DNA of 64,000 nucleotides from contig NZ_AZFA01000001.1 in assembly GCF_001434295.1 (NCBI RefSeq), positions 124,001 to 188,000 of the forward strand, read 5' to 3'. Under the pieces are notes generated by a model that was given only the letters and a program-made list of their open reading frames with translations, ran no database searches and was not told the origin of the DNA. Shown here piece by piece: positions 26,919-35,692 of the stretch. Position numbers and translations under genes: made by a program. The DNA comes from Companilactobacillus versmoldensis DSM 14857 = KCTC 3814. GTDB taxonomy: Bacteria > Bacillota > Bacilli > Lactobacillales > Lactobacillaceae. Every line of letters starts with the position of its first letter. The first letter of the stretch is position 1.

Positions 26919-27554
26919 ATGGATCAAAATGCTTATTTAAGGAATCAACTGACTGATCAAGAATTGATCTTGGTCAATTCAGAAATTCAAAGAAACGGGA
27001 AGAACCCAGTTATTGCTTATCTTCTTTGGTTTTTCTTTGGATATATGGGTGGACATCGTTATTACATGGGGAAAATTGGTTCTGCCGTAGCCATGACTTT
27101 AATTTTTTGGATTGGAGTTTGGTTCTTGGGCCTTGGTGCAATTATTTGTGGAATTTGGGAACTTGTTGATGTCTTTCTAATCCACGTTTGGATCAGAGAT
27201 GACAATGCGATTGCTGAAAATCAAGCAATCAATCAAATCTTGATGAGAAAACAGAATCAAGCTGGAGCAAATCCTGCTTATAACCAAACACAATATCAAC
27301 CACAAATGGCTCAATCACAAGCTAATGCTCAAAATTATCAGACATCTGATAATAATGATTACCAAGCAAATCAACAAAATTATCAAGCCAATGCTAATAA
27401 TGATTACCAAGCAAATGCAGATGTACAATCACAAACAACTAATCAAGATAATGTCAATGCTGATTACCAAGCAGATACAACTGTTCAACCGGAAACAAGT
27501 GTTGAAGCAGATGTTGTTACTGATAATGAAAAAGATGGTTATGTAAATAACTAA
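26919..27554 (+). CDS. TM2-domain protein with Asn/Gln-rich repeat tail
   Basis: A 211-residue protein. Residues ~25-85 form a TM2 domain: NPVIAYLLWFFFGYMGGHRYYMGK then two membrane helices with GIWELVDVFLI. Residues ~110-211 are a low-complexity Asn/Gln/Ala/Tyr tail with repeats of NDYQAN (three close copies) and related NADYQAD. ATG 26919 gives the natural start behind GGGGGAAGAG; the frame opens 14 codons earlier without a site. The family's role is unknown. The tail resembles prion-like disordered regions. Confidence 0.8.
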   Translation: MDQNAYLRNQLTDQELILVNSEIQRNGKNPVIAYLLWFFFGYMGGHRYYMGKIGSAVAMTLIFWIGVWFLGLGAIICGIWELVDVFLIHVWIRDDNAIAENQAINQILMRKQNQAGANPAYNQTQYQPQMAQSQANAQNYQTSDNNDYQANQQNYQANANNDYQANADVQSQTTNQDNVNADYQADTTVQPETSVEADVVTDNEKDGYVNN

Positions 27555-27566
27555 TCGATAGTAAAA

Positions 27567-27594
27567 GACACCGATTTTATCGGTGTTTTTTTTT
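27567..27594 (+). terminator. Terminator after TM2 gene
   Basis: ACACCGAT / ATCGGTGT with a TTT loop and a run of eight T. Confidence 0.9.
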
Positions 27595-27620
27595 GAAAAC
27601 AATTTTCATTAATGAAAATT

Positions 27621-27992
27621 TCAAATCCTTAGATTTTTCAATTCATGTATTTTCATTTTGACCTGATGTTTTTTGGATTCTGAAAGCTGTTTATCAGAAT
27701 CAATAATGTCAACGATATTATTGCCAATTTCAATGGCCTTCAGTGCATTATCGTTGGTCCCCAAGGCACCATAGAATGAAACAAACAAGGTCAGTTCTCG
27801 ATACTCATTCGTATTGGGGATATCCGACGAGTCCAGAAGTTCGCGGGTGGTTGCTATAATGACTTGTTTAACACGCCGTGCCTTTGCACGAGTGTTTTTC
27901 CGAGTCTGATAATAAGGCAAAAAGAGTGCAACAGAAACTGCTAAAATTTCAGCACCACCTTCGACCCATTCTGCCAAAGATCCAACTTCCAT
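27621..27992 (-). CDS. Small membrane protein of unknown function
   Basis: A 123-residue protein with one N-terminal membrane segment (GAEILAVSVALFLPYY) followed by a basic stretch (RKNTRAKARRVK), which predicts a cytoplasmic C-terminal part made of helices. Part of it (IGNNIVDIIDSDKQLSESKK) looks like a soluble helical bundle. A strong AAGGAGGT precedes ATG 27992. No family is recognised. It closes the cluster of small envelope proteins beginning at 23540. Confidence 0.65.
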   Translation of the reverse strand: MEVGSLAEWVEGGAEILAVSVALFLPYYQTRKNTRAKARRVKQVIIATTRELLDSSDIPNTNEYRELTLFVSFYGALGTNDNALKAIEIGNNIVDIIDSDKQLSESKKHQVKMKIHELKNLRI

Positions 27993-28149
27993 AGCAATAC
28001 CTCCTTAGCTAACTATTCATATGAATCATAGCATCTATTGAGAAAGCTAGTTATCAATATGAACTAAAATAATTATCAGTTTCAAAATAATTTTAAATAT
28101 CTCAATAGTAGTGAGAAAATGAACTCAGATTGAGAAGTGGGATGGTTTT

Positions 28150-28932
28150 TTGGCAATTCAAAGAAGTAAATTAGCTAATAAATTAGGGCAACGACTGTTA
28201 TTTAGCGCAACAGTCGGTGAATTTACTCACAAACGGATCAAAGCCGGTGGTAAGAAACCTGTCTATTTGTTGAAGGATTTAAGTATCGTCAATAAAGCTG
28301 GTCAAATAATTGAAAGTGACTTAGCAGATCATGTTTGGGTCGAAGCTAATGAAGATTTTTTCAAACTTGAGCACGAATTGATGCCAGAAGACGTTATCAT
28401 GTTTATGGCTACAGTTGGAACTTATGGCATCAAGCGGAGCGATGTGATCGCTCAACGTGATGAAATTGGTCAAGCTGCACAAAAGCAAAAACAGCAGACT
28501 TTTCAAAATTATCGTGAAGACTATCTTGATTGGAAGGACGAATGGCAAAACGTTCTTCAAGCAAATCAACGTGCCAAAAAAGATTTTCATAAAGGCCTTA
28601 TTGATCGTAGACAGCTTCAAACAATTGAAAGTAAAAATATCAATACTTATCGTAATGATGAGCCTAATGGCGTTCGAACCAAACAGCAGGAAACTGACAT
28701 AATCAAACAAGCAAAACGCCAACAACACAAACATAAGTTGATCGATTATCAGTTGCTTGAAATCAGTCAAATTAAATTTGTGAAAGAAAAACGACTTCAT
28801 CAGGGATGGCAACGTTTAAAGGTATCGACTAAGGATTTCAAGAATCAGAAATTCCTAAATTATTTAGCCGCACGTAGTTTTGCATATCGTGATCAAGTCC
28901 CATATGACGTATTTGCTCGAAAAAAGTCATAA
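28150..28932 (+). CDS. Hypothetical protein with possible OB-fold and basic helical domain
   Basis: A 260-residue protein of no family I recognise. Residues ~10-100 look beta-rich (GQRLLFSATVGEFTHKRI ... DHVWVEANEDF ... DVIMFMATVGTYGIKR), in a pattern compatible with an OB-fold. Residues ~105-210 are charged, Gln/Lys/Asp-rich helices (EIGQAAQKQKQQTFQNYRED), and the tail is basic. Nucleic-acid binding is a guess from charge and fold pattern. The start is TTG 28150 with AGTGGGA upstream. It stands alone, before malR. Confidence 0.65.
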   Translation: MAIQRSKLANKLGQRLLFSATVGEFTHKRIKAGGKKPVYLLKDLSIVNKAGQIIESDLADHVWVEANEDFFKLEHELMPEDVIMFMATVGTYGIKRSDVIAQRDEIGQAAQKQKQQTFQNYREDYLDWKDEWQNVLQANQRAKKDFHKGLIDRRQLQTIESKNINTYRNDEPNGVRTKQQETDIIKQAKRQQHKHKLIDYQLLEISQIKFVKEKRLHQGWQRLKVSTKDFKNQKFLNYLAARSFAYRDQVPYDVFARKKS

Positions 28933-29017
28933 AATAATCATTTTATTTATCAAGTGCTTAACTAAATTATGATTATAAAGTAGAATGATATTAATATGAT
29001 AACAGGGGGGCAGTAAA

Positions 29018-29986
29018 ATGGTAACGATTAGGGATATCGCTAAACAGGCGGGAGTATCTGCTTCCACTGCCTCACGAGCATTGAATAAAAACCCGCACAT
29101 CAGCCAAGCTACGATCAAGAAAGTCCAACAAATTGCTGATAAATTAGGCTATTTACCTGATTACAATGCCAAAAATTTAACCACAGGCGAGGCCAGTGCC
29201 ATTGGTGTTGTATTTCCTGTTGGCGGGAATGGCATGCCAGGAAATCCCTTTTATGTCAATGTTTTGACTGGCATAAATAAAGAGTTGGTCAAGCGCGGAT
29301 ATGCACTTTCCGTGGCCATCACTAAATCGATCGAGGAACTAGAGAAAAACGTTAAGTCGATGGTCTATCAAAGTAAGATCAAGAAGTTTATTTTGCTGTA
29401 CTCTCAGGCCAATGATCCAATCGCTAAATTTTTACGACAAGAAAACCTTCGCTTTGTGGTAATTGGACAACCAATTGAGTCCGGTGACTATTTTGTTGAT
29501 AACAACAACGTTGAGGTCGGCCGTGTGGCGACTGAATTTCTGGCCGAAAAAGCTCATGTTACTCACTTTGGCTTTGTTCATTCGGAAAATAATTGGATCT
29601 ATGAACAACAGCGTTTTGCTGGATTCAAAAAAGCGATTGATGGATTGGGATTACAATATATTGAAATGACTTTGAAGACTGGATCTGATCAGGATTTAGT
29701 TAAAGATATTAAATCTGTCCCTCAACTGGATGGAGTAGTAGCAACTGATGATTTAAATGCTATTGCTTTTTATGATGTTTATACCCAACAAAAGAATAAA
29801 ACGGACATCACGGTTATGGGATTCAATAATTCCGTCCCTAGTATCATGTTTGATCATAATTTTCATACCGTTGATCTTTATCCTGAAGAAATGGGGAGCA
29901 AGGCCGCTTTATTGATCTTTAGCGACCGTGAGAATGCGGAAATAGATCAGCAAAGGCAATTACAAGTCGGGTATCAAATAATTTAA
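29018..29986 (+). CDS. malR: LacI-family maltose operon regulator
   Basis: A 322-residue LacI/GalR repressor. The N-terminal helix-turn-helix and hinge read VTIRDIAKQAGVSASTASRALN and KLGYLPDYNAKNLTTG. A periplasmic-binding-protein-like effector domain follows, with the operator-binding segment's usual spacing. It lies immediately upstream of the maltose transporter and phosphorylase genes, and LacI-type operators (30119-30132, 30139-30152) lie over their promoter. Control of maltose utilisation is inferred from that context. GGGGGG lies before ATG 29018. Confidence 0.88.
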   Translation: MVTIRDIAKQAGVSASTASRALNKNPHISQATIKKVQQIADKLGYLPDYNAKNLTTGEASAIGVVFPVGGNGMPGNPFYVNVLTGINKELVKRGYALSVAITKSIEELEKNVKSMVYQSKIKKFILLYSQANDPIAKFLRQENLRFVVIGQPIESGDYFVDNNNVEVGRVATEFLAEKAHVTHFGFVHSENNWIYEQQRFAGFKKAIDGLGLQYIEMTLKTGSDQDLVKDIKSVPQLDGVVATDDLNAIAFYDVYTQQKNKTDITVMGFNNSVPSIMFDHNFHTVDLYPEEMGSKAALLIFSDRENAEIDQQRQLQVGYQII

Positions 29987-29997
29987 TAGAGCTTGTT

Positions 29998-30027
29998 AAA
30001 AATCACACAAGAAGTGTGATTTTTTTA
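29998..30027 (+). terminator. Terminator after malR
   Basis: AATCACAC / GTGTGATT with an AAGAA loop and a T-run; the stem extends with A-T pairs on both sides. Confidence 0.88.
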
Positions 30028-30118
30028 TTTTTTTTAATTTTCAATAAAAACCCCGAAGGAGTAACATTTTAGCCAATTTTTTCTTAGATGATTTGCATTG
30101 TTTGCAGATAAAATTCAA

Positions 30119-30156
30119 TGCAAACGGTTGCATAAAAATGAAAGCGGTTTTATAAT
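30119..30156 (+). promoter_or_regulatory. malT promoter with two LacI-type operators
   Basis: TTGCAT (30128-30133) and TATAAT (30151-30156) are 17 bases apart. TGCAAACGGTTGCA (30119-30132) covers the -35 and TGAAAGCGGTTTTA (30139-30152) overlaps the -10. Both have the central CG and flanks of MalR/CcpA operators. A more degenerate copy, TTGCATTGTTTGCA, lies about 25 bases upstream. Repression by MalR and catabolite control by CcpA are both possible. Confidence 0.8.
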
Positions 30157-30200
30157 GAATCCATAAATTAATTAATGGATGTTTTCGAGGGGGTAAAATC

Positions 30201-31556
30201 ATGTCAGAAAAAAAAGCTGATCCAGCAAATGAAGTTGGATTGCCGAAATTATCATCGAATACGATTTGGATGCTGAGTTTAGGTTTCTTAGGTGTGCAAA
30301 TGGCATTTACGTTACAAAGTTCTCAGATGAGTCGAATCTTCCAAACTATTGGTGCTGACCCTAACAATTTGGGCTGGTTCTTCATCTTGCCACCGTTGGC
30401 AGGTTTGATCGTTCAACCGATCGTTGGTTATTACTCAGATAGGACTTGGGCTCCAAAACTTGGTGGTAGACGACTACCATACTTGATTCTCGGTACTGTC
30501 GTTGCTGCAATCGTTATGTTTCTTTTACCAAATTCTGGATCACTTGGATTTGGCTATGGTTCCTTCGCAGCTTTATTGTTCGGTGCCATCACAGTGGCAT
30601 TCCTAGATTTATCATCTAACGTTGCTATGCAACCATTCAAGATGATGGTCGGTGATATGGTCAATGATGACCAAAAGAGTTATGCCTATGGTATTCAAAG
30701 TTTCTTATCTAATACCGGTGCTGTTATTGCAGCTATCTTCCCATTTGTTTTGACAGCTTTTGGTCTAGCTAATACTGCCAAAAAAGGTGTTGTCCCACAA
30801 TCAGTTATCTGGTCGTTCTATCTGGGAGCTATCATTCTGGTTATTTCAACTGTTATTACTATTATGAGAGTTAAAGAATACGATCCAAAAACTTATGCAA
30901 TGTATCACGGAATTTCTGAAGACGCCAACAAAACTGGTGGTAACTGGTTAACACTTTTGAAAAAAGCACCAAAGGTTTTCTGGACCGTTACTTTAGTTCA
31001 ATTCTTCTGCTGGATGGCTTTCCAATATCTTTGGACATATTCAGCTGGCGCTATTTCAGTGAACGTTTGGAATACTGCTGATGCCAGTTCTGCTGGTTAT
31101 CAAGCTGCAGGTAACTGGTACGGTGTTTTAGCGGCTGTTCAATCGATTGCCGCAGTTGTTTGGTCATATGTTTTAGCTAAAGTTCCTAATAATCATCACA
31201 AGTTAGGATACTCAGCAAGTTTGATTTTAGGCGCAATCGGATTCTTGTCAGTCTTCTTCATTCATGACCAATACTTGTTGATCATTTCCTTCGTCTTAGT
31301 CGGAATGGCTTGGGCATCAATGAACACATATCCACTAACATTGATCACAAATGCTTTATCTGGTGAACATATGGGTACTTATTTAGGACTATTCAACGGA
31401 TCGATTTGTTTACCACAGATCGTTGCATCATTAGCAAGTTTTGCACTATTTCCATTATTCGGAAATTCACAACCAAACATGTTCTTATTAGGTGGCATTA
31501 TCATGGTCATCGGTGCTGTTTCGGTTGGATTTATCAAAGAGACTTATAAAGCCTAA
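30201..31556 (+). CDS. malT: Maltose MFS transporter, SLC45-like
   Basis: A 451-residue major facilitator with 12 predicted helices. The conserved loop is VGYYSDRTWAPKLGGRRLPYL, typical of the SLC45/sucrose-maltose proton symporter group. It is first in the operon with maltose phosphorylase, so maltose uptake is the natural substrate assignment. That is inferred from context, since the family also carries sucrose. GGGGG precedes ATG 30201, and the next gene begins 13 bases after the stop. Confidence 0.87.
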   Translation: MSEKKADPANEVGLPKLSSNTIWMLSLGFLGVQMAFTLQSSQMSRIFQTIGADPNNLGWFFILPPLAGLIVQPIVGYYSDRTWAPKLGGRRLPYLILGTVVAAIVMFLLPNSGSLGFGYGSFAALLFGAITVAFLDLSSNVAMQPFKMMVGDMVNDDQKSYAYGIQSFLSNTGAVIAAIFPFVLTAFGLANTAKKGVVPQSVIWSFYLGAIILVISTVITIMRVKEYDPKTYAMYHGISEDANKTGGNWLTLLKKAPKVFWTVTLVQFFCWMAFQYLWTYSAGAISVNVWNTADASSAGYQAAGNWYGVLAAVQSIAAVVWSYVLAKVPNNHHKLGYSASLILGAIGFLSVFFIHDQYLLIISFVLVGMAWASMNTYPLTLITNALSGEHMGTYLGLFNGSICLPQIVASLASFALFPLFGNSQPNMFLLGGIIMVIGAVSVGFIKETYKA

Positions 31557-31569
31557 GGAGAGATTATAA

Positions 31570-33825
31570 ATGAAACGTATATTTGAAGTCGCACCATGGC
31601 ATGTAACCACTCATGAATTCAAACCTGAAGATAAAAGACTCCAGGAATCAATGACCAGTCTCGGAAACGGGTATATGGGCATGAGAGGATTCTTTGATGA
31701 AGATTATTCAGGCGATAGTTTACCGGGAATCTATCTCGGTGGTGTCTGGTTCCCAGACAAGACACGTGTCGGTTGGTGGAAAAACGGATATCCAAAATAC
31801 TTTGGAAAAGTCGTCAACGCCGTAAATTTCGTAAAAATGAATTTTGAGATCAACGGGAACAAATTAGATTTGGCCAAGGATACTTTCAGCGATTTTTGCC
31901 TGGACCTAAACATGAAAGATGCGGTTTTGACTAGATCTTTTGTGGTCGAAAAAGATGGTACTAAGGTAAAATTCAATTTTGAAAGATTCGTCAGTGTTGC
32001 TCAAAAGGAATTATCAGTTCAAAAGGTAAGTTTTCAAAACTTGTCTAAAGACCCAGTTAAAATCACTGTTGTCTCAGGAATAGATGCTGACGTTAGGAAC
32101 GAAGATGCAAATTACGATGAACGTTTCTGGGATGTTAAGCAGATCAATAACGATTCAGTCATCGCCCAAACCAAACCAAATGATTTTGGTACGCCTCAAT
32201 TTACATCCGGCATGCAAAGCAATTATGTAACTAGCATGGAAGAGACTAATCAAAATGTCAGTGATCTAGCTACAGAAACTACTTTTGAGACGGATCTTAA
32301 GACTAATGAAACAGGCATCATCGAAAAAAGAGTGATTGTAGTCACATCACGTGATTATAACGATCCAACATCATTAGTTGCCGGTATGAATGGTTTGACT
32401 AAGAAGGTCTCTGAAAAATCATACGATGAATTGTTGACTGCCCATAAAAATATTTGGGCAGAACGCTGGCAACAATCTGATGTTAAAATAGAAGGAGATA
32501 CCGAGGCTCAACAAGGCATGCGCTTTAACCTATTCGGTTTATTCTCGACTTATTATGGTGACGACTCAAGATTGAATATTGGACCAAAAGGCTTCACCGG
32601 TGAAAAATATGGTGGTGCTACTTATTGGGATACAGAAGCCTTTGCAGTTCCTGTATATTTAGGTATCACTAAACCTGAAGTAACTAGAAATTTATTGATG
32701 TATCGCTACAATCAATTGGATGGTGCCTATGTCAATGCTAAGGAGCAGGGACTAAAAGGTGCATTGTTCCCAATGGTCACTTTCAACGGGATTGAATGCC
32801 ACAACGAGTGGGAGATCACTTTTGAAGAGATCCATCGTAATGGTGATATTGCTTTTGCCATTTATAATTACACTCGTTATACAGGTGACAAATCTTATGT
32901 CTTGAATGAAGGGTCAAAAGTATTTACAGAGATTTCCAGATTCTGGGCTGATCGTGTCCACTTCAGTCAACGTAATGATCAATATATGATCCATGGTGTA
33001 ACTGGACCGGATGAATATGAAAACAATGTTGATAATAATTGGAATACCAATTATTTAGCACGTTGGACTTTGGAATATACATTGAAAGTCTTAAAAGAAG
33101 TTTCACCTGAACAAGCTGAAAAGTTAAATGTTTCAGAAGATGAAAAGGCTCATTGGCAAGATATCATCGATCGGATGTACTTACCATATGACAAAGACTT
33201 GGATATCTTTGTTCAACATGATGGTTTCCTTGATAAAGATCTCAAACCAGTTTCTGCCATTCCTAAGGATCAATTACCACTCAATCAACATTGGTCATGG
33301 GATAAGATCTTAAGATCCCCTTATATCAAGCAAGGTGATGTCTTACAAGTTATGTACGATTTCATAGATAAGTTCACCCCAGAACAAAAGAAACATAACT
33401 TCGACTTCTATGATCAATTTACAGTGCATGAATCCAGTCTTTCAGCTGCAATCTATTCAGTTATGGCCGCTGACTTACATTATGAAGATAAAGCGGTTGC
33501 ATTATATGAGAGAACAGCTAGACTAGACTTAGATAACTATAATAATGACACTGTAGATGGTTTACATATTACTTCCATGACTGGAGGTTGGATCGCAATG
33601 GTCCAAGGATTCGCTGGAATGCGTGTCCACGATGGGGTTCTGAGTTATCGTCCGTTCTTGCCTAAGAAATGGGATAGTTATTCCTTTAGACAAGTTTTCA
33701 GAAACCGGATCGTTGAAGTTACAGTTGACGACAAGGGTAATCACTTTAAATTGATCAGTGGCGAACCTTTGGAGATTCAAGTAAACGGTAAACCAGTTAC
33801 TTTAGATTCATTACAAACTAGTTAA
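31570..33825 (+). CDS. mapA: Maltose phosphorylase (GH65)
   Basis: This enzyme splits maltose with phosphate into glucose and beta-glucose-1-phosphate in the cytoplasm. The 751-residue product has an N-terminal beta-sandwich, an (alpha/alpha)6 barrel with YWDTEAFAVPVYLG, and the catalytic acid in HGVTGPDEYENNVDNNW; the C-terminal sheet is present. Length is normal for Lactobacillus maltose phosphorylase. GGAG lies upstream. It sits between the transporter and beta-phosphoglucomutase, the classical arrangement. Confidence 0.95.
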   Translation: MKRIFEVAPWHVTTHEFKPEDKRLQESMTSLGNGYMGMRGFFDEDYSGDSLPGIYLGGVWFPDKTRVGWWKNGYPKYFGKVVNAVNFVKMNFEINGNKLDLAKDTFSDFCLDLNMKDAVLTRSFVVEKDGTKVKFNFERFVSVAQKELSVQKVSFQNLSKDPVKITVVSGIDADVRNEDANYDERFWDVKQINNDSVIAQTKPNDFGTPQFTSGMQSNYVTSMEETNQNVSDLATETTFETDLKTNETGIIEKRVIVVTSRDYNDPTSLVAGMNGLTKKVSEKSYDELLTAHKNIWAERWQQSDVKIEGDTEAQQGMRFNLFGLFSTYYGDDSRLNIGPKGFTGEKYGGATYWDTEAFAVPVYLGITKPEVTRNLLMYRYNQLDGAYVNAKEQGLKGALFPMVTFNGIECHNEWEITFEEIHRNGDIAFAIYNYTRYTGDKSYVLNEGSKVFTEISRFWADRVHFSQRNDQYMIHGVTGPDEYENNVDNNWNTNYLARWTLEYTLKVLKEVSPEQAEKLNVSEDEKAHWQDIIDRMYLPYDKDLDIFVQHDGFLDKDLKPVSAIPKDQLPLNQHWSWDKILRSPYIKQGDVLQVMYDFIDKFTPEQKKHNFDFYDQFTVHESSLSAAIYSVMAADLHYEDKAVALYERTARLDLDNYNNDTVDGLHITSMTGGWIAMVQGFAGMRVHDGVLSYRPFLPKKWDSYSFRQVFRNRIVEVTVDDKGNHFKLISGEPLEIQVNGKPVTLDSLQTS

Positions 33826-33830
33826 TGTTT

Positions 33831-33868
33831 AAATGTCTGAGTTATGGAAATGATTCAGACATTTTTTT
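33831..33868 (+). terminator. Intra-operon hairpin between mapA and pgmB
   Basis: A 10-bp stem, AAATGTCTGA / TCAGACATTT, with a 14-base loop runs into T. It may lower expression of pgmB-galM relative to malT-mapA. Confidence 0.75.
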
Positions 33869-33885
33869 GAAAGGGAGTATGAGGA

Positions 33886-34575
33886 ATGGTTCAATTTAGT
33901 AATATCAAGGGATTTGTTTTCGACTTGGACGGTGTTATCGCTGATACATCGATCTATCACTCCAAGGCATGGCACCAGCTTGCAGATGAATTGGGCGTCA
34001 AATGGAGCGACCAATTGGCTGATGATTTGAAAGGTGTCAGTCGGATGGACTCTTTAGAATTGATTCTAAAAACTGGCGGTAAGCAAAACGACTATACTCA
34101 GGAGCAAAAGGAAGCTTATGCTGCTAAAAAGAATACTAATTATCTAGATCTGTTAAAGGGGATGGATGCAACGGCTATTTTGCCTGGTATCTCAGACTTC
34201 TTGAAAGATCTTGCTAAGCATAATTATAAATTGTCGCTTGCTTCAGCTTCAAAGAACTCACCGTTTGTTTTGAAACAATTGGGATTAGCTGATTACTTTG
34301 AAAAGAAGGTCGATCCAGCTACTTTGAAACATGGCAAACCTGACCCAGAAATTTTTGCTCATGGTGCTGAAGTCTTAGATTTGAAACCAGAAGAATGTAT
34401 CGGTATCGAGGATGCTAAGGTCGGTGTTGAATCGATCAACGGTGCTCATGAAACATCTATCGGTATTGGTGATCCTAAAATATTACATGAAGCTGACATC
34501 AATTTTGAAGATACTTCCAAATTGACTTTGGACAATATTGAGAAAGCTATGGAAGTAGGTCAAGTAAATGATTAG
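33886..34575 (+). CDS. pgmB: Beta-phosphoglucomutase
   Basis: Converts beta-glucose-1-phosphate from maltose phosphorylase to glucose-6-phosphate. The 229-residue HAD protein has the nucleophile/acid motif FDLDGVIADTSIYH, the cap-domain region KGVSRMDSLE, LASASKNSP, and GIEDAKVGVE with the Mg-binding acids. AAAGGGAG precedes ATG 33886. Its last bases overlap galM by 8 bases, indicating translational coupling. Confidence 0.95.
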   Translation: MVQFSNIKGFVFDLDGVIADTSIYHSKAWHQLADELGVKWSDQLADDLKGVSRMDSLELILKTGGKQNDYTQEQKEAYAAKKNTNYLDLLKGMDATAILPGISDFLKDLAKHNYKLSLASASKNSPFVLKQLGLADYFEKKVDPATLKHGKPDPEIFAHGAEVLDLKPEECIGIEDAKVGVESINGAHETSIGIGDPKILHEADINFEDTSKLTLDNIEKAMEVGQVND

Positions 34576-35572
34576 TGAACAAAATTTTGGAAAAGTTAAT
34601 GGCGAAGATGTCAAACTTTATACGATTGAAAATGACAATAAAACTAAGTTGTCAGTGATCAGTTACGCTGCTGCTTGGCAAAACTTTGAAGTTGTTGAGG
34701 ATGGTGTGACTCACTCTTTGATTGCTCATTACGATAAAGTAGAAGATTATGTTGATACTCCTTACCAAGTTGGTAAAACAGTTGGTCGGGTTGCCGGTCG
34801 GATCGGTAATGCCAAATTCACTATCAATGGCAAACAATTCAAGCTGCCTGCCAATGAGGGCGATAATTTGCTCCATGGTGGCGACAAGGGTATTCAAACT
34901 CATAATTTCGACAGTGAGATGGATGAGAAGAACAACAGTGTGATCTTTAAGACCACTATGAAGAGTAGTGAAGACAATTTTCCTGGTGATTTAGAGTTAA
35001 CTATTACTTATACACTGACAAAAAGTAATCAAGTCTTGATCAATTATCAAGCTGTCAGCACAGAAGATACTTTGTTCAATCCAACTTGTCATGTATACTT
35101 TAACGTCCTGAATGACACGACCGATGTTTCTGAACAAAAATTGCAGATCAATGCTGATGAGTCATTGGCCGTTTATGGTGATAAGGTCCCAACAGGCCGG
35201 AAATTACCAGTCACATCTGGTTATGACTTCCGTGAACCTAAGACAATCGGCCAAGGATTGAAAGATTTAAAGGCTGAAAATGACAAGATCGAATTTGATG
35301 ACTGTTACGTTACTGGGGATTCGAAGTCGGATTCCGCTATTCTTAGTGGTGATGGACGTGCGATGATCTTAAGTTCAGACCGGAATGGCTTAGTTATTTT
35401 TACAGCTAATCCTAACGATGCTGACAAGGCAGATAAACATGAGTACAGTTGTTTAGCCACTGAAATGCAAACTTTGCCTGATGCTATTAACCACAAAGAT
35501 TTTGGTGATATTGTCCTACCAAAAGGTAAAACAGTTAGTTATACTAACAAATATCAATACGTTAAAAATTAA
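34568..35572 (+). CDS. galM: Aldose 1-epimerase
   Basis: GalM interconverts alpha and beta sugar anomers. The 334-residue protein has the family motifs VGRVAGRIGNAKF and NEGDNLLHGG with its active-site His, the central NPTCHVYFNVL with a second His, and a Glu near the C-terminus in CLATEMQTLPDA. In this operon it presumably equilibrates glucose anomers produced by phosphorolysis. It overlaps pgmB and ends with a strong terminator. Confidence 0.93.
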   Translation: MISEQNFGKVNGEDVKLYTIENDNKTKLSVISYAAAWQNFEVVEDGVTHSLIAHYDKVEDYVDTPYQVGKTVGRVAGRIGNAKFTINGKQFKLPANEGDNLLHGGDKGIQTHNFDSEMDEKNNSVIFKTTMKSSEDNFPGDLELTITYTLTKSNQVLINYQAVSTEDTLFNPTCHVYFNVLNDTTDVSEQKLQINADESLAVYGDKVPTGRKLPVTSGYDFREPKTIGQGLKDLKAENDKIEFDDCYVTGDSKSDSAILSGDGRAMILSSDRNGLVIFTANPNDADKADKHEYSCLATEMQTLPDAINHKDFGDIVLPKGKTVSYTNKYQYVKN

Positions 35573-35579
35573 ATTTTTA

Positions 35580-35622
35580 AAAATCTCAAGTATGTCGATC
35601 ATTCGACACTTGAGATTTTTTT
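35580..35622 (+). terminator. Terminator of the maltose operon
   Basis: Nested stems, outer ATCTCAAG / CTTGAGAT and inner TGTCGA / TCGACA, run into a T-run. Confidence 0.88.
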
Positions 35623-35692
35623 GTTAGTAGTTTCACAATCTTTTGTGTAATCGCTTTATTAGGTGCTATGATAATCATAAGAAGGTGAAATT

